Source of the DNA: PALSA-612 sp963776735
GTDB lineage: Bacteria > Actinomycetota > Thermoleophilia > Gaiellales > Gaiellaceae
Reading direction: 5' to 3'
Length of the DNA: 64,000 nucleotides
Assembly (NCBI GenBank): GCA_963776735.1
Contig: CAVZNV010000018.1
Location: 186,001-250,000, forward strand
A program made the position numbers and the translations under genes. The number at the start of each line of letters is the position of its first letter. Position 1 is the stretch's first letter. Of the stretch, positions 57,672-64,000 are shown piece by piece. A model generated the notes under the pieces. The model did not search any database and was not told the origin of the DNA. It saw only the letters and a program-made list of their open reading frames with translations.

Positions 57672-58130
57672 ATGATAAGAAGGGGCGGTCAGCAGGACGT
57701 CCCGTTCATGCGCGACATGCTGCGCCACGCGTACTACTGGCGCTGGCAGGACCCCGAGCTCGAGGATCTCCCGGTCGGGCGCTACGTCGACCGCTGGGGC
57801 CGGCCCGGCGACACGGCCGTGGTGCTGATCGAGCGCTTCCGTCCGGTCGGCGCCGCCTGGTACCGGCTGTTCAAGGCCGCGACGCCGGGCTACGGGTTCG
57901 TGGACGAGGAGACGCCGGAGCTGACGATCGCCGTCGTCCCGAGCTGCCGCGGCAAGGGGTACGGCGCCGAGCTCCTGACGGCGCTGCTCGACCGCGCCCG
58001 CGCCGACGGTTACCGGCGGATCAGCCTCAACGTCGAGTCGGACAGCCCGGCCGTGCACCTGTACGAGCGGCACGGGTTCGAGAAAGTCGCGGACCGCGAC
58101 GGCGCCAGCGTCATGGTCGCCGAGCTCTAG
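57672..58130 (+). CDS. GNAT acetyltransferase
   Basis: 152 aa from ATG 57672. AVVLIERFRPVGAAWYRLFK, the acetyl-CoA loop LTIAVVPSCRGKGYGAELLT (R/G-x-x-G-x-G/A) and LNVESDSPAVHLYERHGFEK. Substrate unknown. Its C-terminus overlaps the convergent GNAT gene by 4 nt; the two are not closely alike. Confidence 0.88.
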   Translation: MIRRGGQQDVPFMRDMLRHAYYWRWQDPELEDLPVGRYVDRWGRPGDTAVVLIERFRPVGAAWYRLFKAATPGYGFVDEETPELTIAVVPSCRGKGYGAELLTALLDRARADGYRRISLNVESDSPAVHLYERHGFEKVADRDGASVMVAEL

Positions 58131-58600
58131 AGCTCCTTGCCCATCGTGATCGCCCGTTCCGCGTGGCCGAGCGACAGGTAGAGCGCGCGGGCGGCGTCGT
58201 TGTCGCCGTAGACGTTGAGCGTGATCCGGTCGAGTCCACGGCTCCGGGCTTCGTCCTCGAGAAACAGCATCGCCTGCCGGGCAAAGCCGCGCCGGCGGAA
58301 CGGCTTTGCGATCTCGATCGACGCGACGAAGGCGAGTGCTCCCAGGAGCGGCGACTCGCGCCTGGCCAGCCAGGCGTCTCCTACCCGCTCGCCGGTGTCC
58401 TCGTCCTCGATCGCGAAGACGAACTGGCCCGGCGACTCGAGCCGGTCCGGCAGCATGCTTGCCGTCTGCTCGTCGGCCAGCGCGCTCGCCTGGTCGGGGC
58501 CGACGCCGTCGGCGACCAGTTGGCGTGTGAACCAGACTTTGGTGTGTTCGACGTACGAGTCGAATTCGTCGTCGCGGAGAGCTCGCAGCCGGACGGCCAT
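58127..58600 (-). CDS. GNAT acetyltransferase
   Basis: 157 aa from ATG 58600. VFAIEDEDTGERVGDAWLAR, acetyl-CoA loop IEIAKPFRRRGFARQAMLFL and LDRITLNVYGDNDAARALYL (Asn-Asp-Ala-Ala-x-x-Leu-Tyr). Probably follows the arginase-family gene in one transcript (9-nt gap). Substrate unknown. Confidence 0.88.
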   Translation of the reverse strand: MAVRLRALRDDEFDSYVEHTKVWFTRQLVADGVGPDQASALADEQTASMLPDRLESPGQFVFAIEDEDTGERVGDAWLARRESPLLGALAFVASIEIAKPFRRRGFARQAMLFLEDEARSRGLDRITLNVYGDNDAARALYLSLGHAERAITMGKEL

Positions 58601-58609
58601 CGTGGGAGT

Positions 58610-59585
58610 CTAGGCCCGGCGGCCAGCCTTTCTCCTGAGCGCGAGGCCGGTCAGGAGCTCGCGCACGATCCGCTCGGCGACGAGCGCGGTGACGTCCGCC
58701 GAGCCGATCGCGGTCGGGATCACCTCGACCACGTCTGCGCCCACCAGCTCGGCTCCGGTCCCGACGGTGCGTACCGCCCAGAGCAGATCGGCGGACGTCA
58801 TGCCGCCCGGCTCCGGCGTGCCCGTTCCGGGCGCGAACGCCGGGTCGAGCACGTCGACGTCCACTGTCAGGAAGGCCGGCCCGGCGCCGACCACCTCGAG
58901 CGCGCGCTCGACCACGGCCCGGATCCCGAGCTCGCGAACGTCGTGCATGAAGAAGCTCGAGATCCCGCGCTCCGCCTGCCACGCGAACTCCGCCTCGCCG
59001 GGCCAGTAGCCGCGCAGCCCGATCTGGACGTAACGGTGCGGGTCGACGCGGCCTGCTGCGACGAGCCGGTACATGGGCGTCCCGTGCGAGCGCTCGACGC
59101 CGAAGACCTCGGTGCCGGTGTCCGTGTGCGTGTCGAAGTGGACGAGTCCGAGCGGGCCGTGACGCTCGGCGAGCGCCTCGATCTCCGGCTCGGTGATCGA
59201 GTGGTCGCCGCCGAGCGTGACCGGGATTGCACTCGCGTCCGCGACCTCGCCGACGATCCGGGCGATCGCCACGCGGCTCGCCGCCGGGTCGGCGGGGATC
59301 ACGGCCGCGTCGCCGAAGTCGACGATCCGCAGCGCGCGAAACGCGTCGACGCCTGCCTCCAGGTGCGGCCCCGGCGGACAGCTCGCCGCCCGGATCGCCC
59401 GCGGCCCGAAGCGGGCGCCGGGCCGGTCGGAGACGAGGTCGTCCACCGGCGCGCCCACGATCGCCACGTCCACACCCGCGAGCTCGGCCGGAATCCTCTG
59501 TGTACGGCGCGCCGGCGAACGTGAGCAGCCCCGCGTAGTCCGGCTTGTCGCCGAGCGGCTGCCAGCGCGAGAGCGGGTCGATCAC
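58610..59585 (-). CDS. Arginase/agmatinase family protein, frameshifted near the N-terminus
   Basis: Starts ATG 59585 (IDPLSRWQPLGDKPDYAGLL, typical agmatinase N-terminus). Near 59490 one extra C (GATTC-C-GGCC) breaks the frame; corrected, it continues SAELAGVDVAIVGAPVDDLV. Binuclear Mn ligands are intact: PVTLGGDHSITEPE, LVHFDTHTDTG and AFLTVDVDVLDPAFAPGTGT. Hydrolyses a guanidino compound; agmatine or guanidinobutyrate are as likely as arginine. A truncated version could start at GTG 59473. Confidence 0.88.
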
Positions 59586-59679
59586 TCCACGATCTTCTCA
59601 CGACCGGTACGGCTAGCCGCACCGTGGGACGCATGCCCGCACCACCGCCGAAACGGCCGCGGGACACGAAGCTGCAGGC

Positions 59680-59790
59680 ATGTACGCGAAGCCCCAGCGA
59701 GCACGCAAGGTCGTCGCGCTCCTCGCGTTCGCCGCTCCGGTGGTGGCCGCGATCCTGGTCGCGCTGTCCACTCCCTCTCACGGCGGCTGA
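59680..59790 (+). CDS. Small single-helix membrane protein
   Basis: 36 aa: MYAKPQRARKVVALLAFAAP then VVAAILVALSTPSHGG. A basic N-terminus and one hydrophobic segment of about 20 residues. Lies 58 nt upstream of the E3 gene and on the same strand. No function known. Confidence 0.4.
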   Translation: MYAKPQRARKVVALLAFAAPVVAAILVALSTPSHGG

Positions 59791-59848
59791 GCCACCCTGC
59801 CCCGCTAGGATCGCAAGGGAAGCCAAGCGATCTCGGGAGAGGGAACCA

Positions 59849-61255
59849 ATGGACTGTGACGTTGCCGTCCTCGGCGGCGGGCCGGGCGGCTACACGGCCG
59901 CGATCAGAGCGGCCCAGCTCGGCGCGAAAGCCGTGTGCATCGAGAAGGAGCCGGAGCTCGGCGGCACCTGCCTGCGGGTGGGCTGCATCCCGACCAAGGC
60001 GTGGGTGCAGACCGCGCACTCGATCAAGGACGCGGAGGAGAGCTTCGCCAAGTTCGGCGTCCAGGTCGGCGAGCCGCGCCTCGACATGGCCGCTGCCAAC
60101 GAGTGGAAGAACGGCGTCTCCAAGCAGATGACGTCCGGCGTCGCGCACCTCTTCAAGGCGTTCGGCGTCGAATGGGTCAAGGGCGTCGGCCACTTCAAGG
60201 ACGCGAACACGATCGCCGTCGAGGGTGGGGAGGACGTCACCTTCCGCAGCGCGATCGTCGCCACCGGCTCGTTCCCGCTCCGGCCGCCGATCCCCGGCCT
60301 CGACTCGCCGAAGTGCGTCGACTCGACGGGCTTGCTCGCGCAGCAGGAGGTGCCCGGGCGCCTTGTCGTCCTCGGCGGCGGCATCATCGGCTGCGAGTTC
60401 GCCTCGATCTTCCAGCGCTTCGGCTCCGAGGTGACGATCGTCGAGATGCTGCCGACGCTGATCCCGCAGGAGGACGCGGACGCGACGAAGGAGCTCGCGA
60501 AGCAGTTCAAGCGGCGCGGCATCACCATGCACCTCGGCAAGCAGTGCACGCAGGTCGACGACCACGGCACGCACCTGACCGTCCACTTCGGCGACGGCGA
60601 GACCGTCGACGCCGACCTGATGCTGGTCGCGGTCGGCCGCGGCCCGCTCGTCGAGGGGCTCGGTCTCGAGGAGATCGGCGTCCAGCTCGACCCGCGCAAG
60701 GGCATCGCCGCCGACGAGCACCGCCGCACGACCGTCCCGCACATCTACGCCGTCGGCGACTGCGCCGGTTACTGGCAGCTCGCGCACACCGCGTTCCGTG
60801 AGGGCGAGATCGCCGCCGAGAACGCGATGGGCCACGAGGCCGTGATGGGCGACCGCGCCGTGCCGCGCCCGATCTACACCGACCCGGAGATCGCGGGCGT
60901 CGGCCTGACCGAAGCTGCGGCGCGCGAGCAGCACGGGGACAACGTGGCGACCGGCATGTTCCCGTGGGTCGCGAATGCGCGAGCCGTGATGCAGAACGAG
61001 ACCGTCGGCTGGGTCAAGTCGATCCACGAGACGCGCTACGGCGAGCTGCTCGGGCTGGTGATCGTCGGCAACCACGCCACCGACCTGATCGAGGCCGGCG
61101 TCGTCGCGCTCGACGCGGAGGCGACGGTCGAGACCGTCGCGGACGGCATGGCGCCGCACCCGACGCTCTCCGAGGCGATCAAGGAAGCCGGCCTCGTCGC
61201 CCTCGGCCGCGCCATTCACCTTCCTCCCAAGCGAAAGGCTGCAACGCCCGCCTAG
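59849..61255 (+). CDS. lpdA: Dihydrolipoyl dehydrogenase (E3)
   Basis: 468 aa from ATG 59849 with GGGAGAGGG upstream. FAD-binding VAVLGGGPGGYTAAIRAAQL, the redox disulphide GGTCLRVGCIPTKAWVQTAH (CxxxxC), NAD-binding VVLGGGIIGCEFASIFQRFG, and the second FAD site HIYAVGDCAGYWQLAHTAF. The C-terminal interface His-Glu pair is in MAPHPTLSEAIKEAG. Reoxidises lipoyl groups of E2 with NAD+. Encoded 2.2 kb from the E1-E2 operon with its own transcript. Confidence 0.93.
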   Translation: MDCDVAVLGGGPGGYTAAIRAAQLGAKAVCIEKEPELGGTCLRVGCIPTKAWVQTAHSIKDAEESFAKFGVQVGEPRLDMAAANEWKNGVSKQMTSGVAHLFKAFGVEWVKGVGHFKDANTIAVEGGEDVTFRSAIVATGSFPLRPPIPGLDSPKCVDSTGLLAQQEVPGRLVVLGGGIIGCEFASIFQRFGSEVTIVEMLPTLIPQEDADATKELAKQFKRRGITMHLGKQCTQVDDHGTHLTVHFGDGETVDADLMLVAVGRGPLVEGLGLEEIGVQLDPRKGIAADEHRRTTVPHIYAVGDCAGYWQLAHTAFREGEIAAENAMGHEAVMGDRAVPRPIYTDPEIAGVGLTEAAAREQHGDNVATGMFPWVANARAVMQNETVGWVKSIHETRYGELLGLVIVGNHATDLIEAGVVALDAEATVETVADGMAPHPTLSEAIKEAGLVALGRAIHLPPKRKAATPA

Positions 61256-61303
61256 CGCGCCGCCCCGGAGCGCGTTAGCCTCCTCCCGACGAAAGGAGCT
61301 CTC

Positions 61304-61405
61304 ATGAGGTTTCTGAACAAGAAGTCCGCTTTCATCGCCGCCGTCCTCGGCGTCGTCTTCTTCTGGAAGAAGAAGAAGTCGTCGAAGACAAGCGAGACCA
61401 CTTAA
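61304..61405 (+). CDS. 33-aa membrane protein with basic C-terminus
   Basis: MRFLNKKSAFIAAVLGVVFF then WKKKKSSKTSETT. Ideal GAAAGGAG Shine-Dalgarno 6 nt before the ATG and a TAGCCT 28 nt upstream. One short transmembrane segment flanked by lysines. No known family; the good translation signals make it credible. Confidence 0.55.
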   Translation: MRFLNKKSAFIAAVLGVVFFWKKKKSSKTSETT

Positions 61406-61538
61406 CTCCGAACACGCTCTCCGCTCGGCGACCGTCGCCGGGCCGAATCGCTGGCTCCAGGCGACGCTGACGAACGACCACAGGCATGACGAACGGCCAG
61501 CCGCCGGCTGGCCGACCACCTCGGACGAGCTCGTCCGG

Positions 61539-62168
61539 GTGCAGGCGGCGCTCGCGGCCGAGCCGTGGACGCCGTGGCGCCCGACCGGACGCTTCACGGT
61601 CGGCGCCTGCTACGTCTGCTTCGCGCAGGCCCGTCCGGGGACGGGGCAGGCCGAGGACGTGGGCTGGGCGGCCGCGGCCTACGGGGCGGAGGTCGCGGTG
61701 ACGAGCGCCGTCAGTCCGGCCGGATACGAGGCGGGGATGCTCGCGCTCCGCGAAGGGCCGCTGCTCGAGGCTGCAGTCCGCGCGCTGCCGTCGCTTCCCG
61801 ACGTGCTCCTCGTCGACGCCACGGGTCGCGACCATCCGCGTCGCGCCGGGCTGGCGCTCCAGCTCGGCGCCGTGCTCGGCGTGCCGAGCGTGGGGCTGAC
61901 CGACCGGCCGTTGCTGTCGCGCGGAGAGGAGCCGGAGCCGGATCGCGGGTCGGCGTCGCCGCTCGAGATCGACGGCGAGAAGGTGGGCTACCTCCTGCGG
62001 ACGAAGCGCGGCGCGCGACCGATCTGCGTGCACGCCGCCTGGCGGACGATGCCGGAGACCGCCGTCGAGATCGTCCTCTCGGTCACCGGCCAGATGCGAA
62101 CGCCGGAGCCGATGCGCGCCGCGCGCTCCACCGCCCGCCTCGCGCGGGCCCGCGACCGCGCCGGTTGA
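61539..62168 (+). CDS. Endonuclease V-like protein lacking a catalytic Asp
   Basis: About 209 aa from GTG 61539. Conserved residues upstream in the same frame (GWPTTSDELVRVQ) suggest the true start is earlier, but no canonical codon exists there. EndoV-type core: MLALREGPLLEAAVRALP (Glu) and VLLVDATGRDHPRRAGLALQ (Asp), then VPSVGLTDRPLL. The first catalytic Asp of EndoV (GxDVSF-like motif) is replaced in RFTVGACYVCFAQARPG, so deoxyinosine-nuclease activity is doubtful. Possibly a nucleic-acid-binding paralogue. Confidence 0.75.
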   Translation: MQAALAAEPWTPWRPTGRFTVGACYVCFAQARPGTGQAEDVGWAAAAYGAEVAVTSAVSPAGYEAGMLALREGPLLEAAVRALPSLPDVLLVDATGRDHPRRAGLALQLGAVLGVPSVGLTDRPLLSRGEEPEPDRGSASPLEIDGEKVGYLLRTKRGARPICVHAAWRTMPETAVEIVLSVTGQMRTPEPMRAARSTARLARARDRAG

Positions 62169-62205
62169 CGAGCCAGACGAGGATGGGAGAATCGCCCGGA
62201 CGAGC

Positions 62206-64000
62206 GTGTCCGGCACCCGTGGTCACCCGCCAGTCCGCGCGAGCGGAATCCGCCGCAGGCTGAGGCTGCCGCGGTTCGGAGCGGCTCCGAAGCCGGCAGA
62301 TCGGGCGTACCACGCGTTCATCTCCTACAACCGAGCTGCGGACGGCCATCTCGCGGTTGCAGTCCAGCGTGGACTCCAACGCTTCGCCAAGCCGTGGTTC
62401 CGTGCGCGTGCGTTGCGCGTGTTCCGGGACGACGCGAGCCTCTCGGCCCAACCCAGTCTCTGGTCGACGATCGTCGAGGCGCTCGACAGCTCCCGCTACC
62501 TGATCCTGCTCGCGTCCCCTGAATCGGCCGCCTCGCCGTGGGTGACGAAAGAGGTTGGCCACTGGTGCGGACGGGACGTCCGGCGGCCGTACCTGCTGAT
62601 CGCGCTGACCGGCGGCGAGATCAGCTGGAGCACCGAGGCGAACGACTTCGACTGGTCGACGACGACAGCCTTGACGCCGATGCTGCGCGGAATGTTCGAC
62701 GACCAGCCTCGCTACGTGGATCTTCGCTGGGCGCGGACCTCCGAGTCGCTCTCGCTCGCCTACCCGGGCTTCCGGGACGCCATCGCCGATCTCGCGGCGA
62801 CGATCCATGGCGTCCCGAAGGACGAGATCGCCGGCGAGGAGGTGAGGCAGCACCGGCGGACCGTACGCATCGCATGGACCGCGGGCGTCGGTCTCGGTCT
62901 GCTGGCCGCGGCTGCACTCATCCTCGGCATCGTCGCGTTGGGCGAGAAGGATCGAGCGCAGTCGGAAACGCGTCGCGCGAGTTTGCAGGCCGCAGGGGCC
63001 GAAGCCGACAACGTGCTTGCCACCCAGCCCGACCTCGGCCTGCTTCTGGGCCTCGCGGCTTACCGGTTGTCATCGATCCCCGCGGCGCAGACGCGTGGCG
63101 TCCTCGTCGACGCTCTCGCGAAGACGCGCGGCCTGAAGGCGCTGCTCCGCGGCCACCTCGGCGCCGACGAGCACGTCGCGTTCAGTCAAGACGGCAACAC
63201 GCTGGTGTCGGTTGCCGAGGACGGCACCGCCCGGCTCTGGGATGTGAGGACCAGACGTGAGCGCGGCCCGCCGTTCCGGTCGGGCCACGGCGCCGTGTTC
63301 GCCGTTGCGCTCAGCCCGGACGGGCGAACCCTTGCTCTGATGGGGGCCAGCGTGCAGCTCTGGGACGTCCCGTCGCGGCGTCTCCGGACGACGCTGCAGG
63401 TGGACGGGTTCGATGGTCTCGCATTCAGCCCCGACGGTCGGTATCTCGCCGCAGCAGGCATAGACGGGACGGTCTCCGTGGTCGATCTCCGTGGCGACTC
63501 TGTTCGCCGGCTCAGGACGACCTCGACCGCCGGCGGTGTCGAAACCCTCTCGTTCAGCGGCAACGGTCGCCTCCTCGCGATCGGCGGACTCGACGGCTCG
63601 GTCACGCTTGCGGACACGGATGGCCGCGTCCTACGCATCCTCCCGACGAACGGCAACTCGCGGGTCGTGTCCGTCGCGTTCGGGCCGGGCGATCGCCTGC
63701 TCGCCGCGGGCGCCCAGGACGCCAGCATGACCGTATGGAACCTGGAACAGCCGGATTCAGCGCCGTCGACCCTCAGCGAGACCTACCTGCCCGGCGCCGG
63801 AGTCGTCGCGGTGGCGTTCGCCCCGGACGGCACGCTCGTCTCCGTGACCGGCGACGGCGTCGTCCGGCGGCGCGACGCTGCGACAGGCGCGGACGTATCG
63901 GCTCCGTCGAGCCTGGGTGACTTCGCAGGCAACGACGGAGTCGCCTTCGACCGTACTGGCTCCGCCGTCGCCGCCGGCACCGAATCCGGGACGATCCGGA
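62206..64000 (+). CDS. TIR-WD40 signalling protein, 3' end beyond the window
   Basis: 598 codons from GTG 62206, open to the window edge. TIR domain (residues about 33-150): YHAFISYNRAADGHLAVAVQ, LRVFRDDASLSAQPSLWSTI, RYLILLASPESAASPWVTKE with the putative catalytic Glu in WVTKEV. One transmembrane helix follows near residue 230 (VGLGLLAAAALILGIVALGE), then a coiled linker (RAQSETRRASLQAAGAEAD) and WD40-type blades from about 310 (VAFSQDGNTLVSVAEDGTAR, ALSPDGRTLALMGASVQLWD, LAFSPDGRYLAAAGIDGTVS). At least five blades are in the window. TIR domains of this kind cleave NAD+ or make cyclic-ADPR signals; a sensing WD40 propeller with TIR is a known bacterial immune-type layout, so a defence role is plausible but inferred. 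Confidence 0.9.
   Translation, partial: MSGTRGHPPVRASGIRRRLRLPRFGAAPKPADRAYHAFISYNRAADGHLAVAVQRGLQRFAKPWFRARALRVFRDDASLSAQPSLWSTIVEALDSSRYLILLASPESAASPWVTKEVGHWCGRDVRRPYLLIALTGGEISWSTEANDFDWSTTTALTPMLRGMFDDQPRYVDLRWARTSESLSLAYPGFRDAIADLAATIHGVPKDEIAGEEVRQHRRTVRIAWTAGVGLGLLAAAALILGIVALGEKDRAQSETRRASLQAAGAEADNVLATQPDLGLLLGLAAYRLSSIPAAQTRGVLVDALAKTRGLKALLRGHLGADEHVAFSQDGNTLVSVAEDGTARLWDVRTRRERGPPFRSGHGAVFAVALSPDGRTLALMGASVQLWDVPSRRLRTTLQVDGFDGLAFSPDGRYLAAAGIDGTVSVVDLRGDSVRRLRTTSTAGGVETLSFSGNGRLLAIGGLDGSVTLADTDGRVLRILPTNGNSRVVSVAFGPGDRLLAAGAQDASMTVWNLEQPDSAPSTLSETYLPGAGVVAVAFAPDGTLVSVTGDGVVRRRDAATGADVSAPSSLGDFAGNDGVAFDRTGSAVAAGTESGTIR

Noticed and set aside
56457..59585. 1042-codon open frame on the minus strand
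   Set aside because: It runs antisense through the E2, GNAT and arginase genes. Only its first 32 codons (59585 to about 59490) are real, being the N-terminus of the arginase-family gene before its frameshift. The rest is high-GC antisense openness.

Overview
The window is about 70% G+C and gene-dense, with many GTG starts, short 1-4 nt gene overlaps and few intergenic gaps. Its gene content (two LAL/TIR-type signalling proteins, thrS-infC-rpmI-rplT, TatA/TatC, LemA with DUF2207 proteins, a PcrA/UvrD helicase that carried an intein, Eis-like acetyltransferase, L,D-transpeptidase, ArgR) fits an actinobacterium. The style resembles soil Thermoleophilia/Gaiellales-type genomes, but that placement is inference from gene content, not a phylogenetic result. 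Many transcription units show TANNNT (TAGGCT, TAGACT, TATCCT) ending 6-9 nt before the start codon, which indicates leaderless mRNAs.

Layout. 1-2.4 kb: tail of an ABC transporter ATPase, a P-loop nucleotide kinase, an AlkZ-related protein and a CinA-like domain protein. 2.6-5.7 kb: a PcrA/UvrD helicase split by a decayed 912-bp intein. 5.7-8 kb: Eis-like acetyltransferase, a lipoprotein and tRNA-Val(GAC). 8-13.3 kb: two secreted paralogues plus a DUF4242 protein, a LuxR/AAA regulator and cupin proteins. 13.3-18.2 kb: FAD monooxygenase with an ABM-domain partner, a methyltransferase, a secreted metalloprotease-like protein, and a glutaredoxin-like gene whose redox motif reads UGA-Ser-Ser-Cys, followed by a DinB-like domain. 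18-30 kb: GFA and cupin proteins, a triple-repeat surface protein, a Tet(M)-type GTPase, an EamA transporter, an L,D-transpeptidase and small membrane proteins. 30-34.3 kb: tatA, tatC and a YjbR/MmcQ gene interrupted by a complete 2.74-kb IS1595-family element carrying three extra genes. 34.3-50.8 kb: MFS transporter, thrS, infC-rpmI-rplT, an acetyltransferase, a TrmH-type methyltransferase, then (opposite strand) glcD, two DUF2207 proteins, lemA and a methyltransferase, then pheS-pheT with a candidate leader peptide. 50.8-64 kb: beta-helix and Lipoprotein_15 surface proteins, argR with a palindromic operator, a PRC-barrel protein, a 2-oxoacid dehydrogenase E1-alpha/E1-beta/E2 operon with E3 nearby, an arginase-family gene, an EndoV-like protein, and a TIR-WD40 protein running off the end.

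Functional themes. The translation block (thrS, IF-3, L35, L20, TrmH, PheST) and the dehydrogenase complex (E1, E2, E3) are housekeeping. Accessory and defence-like elements are the intein remnant, the passenger-carrying IS and the TIR-WD40 protein. Seven otherwise conserved genes, including tatC, pheT and pcrA, carry isolated single-base frameshifts, and an eighth site (17813) may be another. Unpolished sequencing indels are therefore a real possibility and affect how the broken genes should be read.
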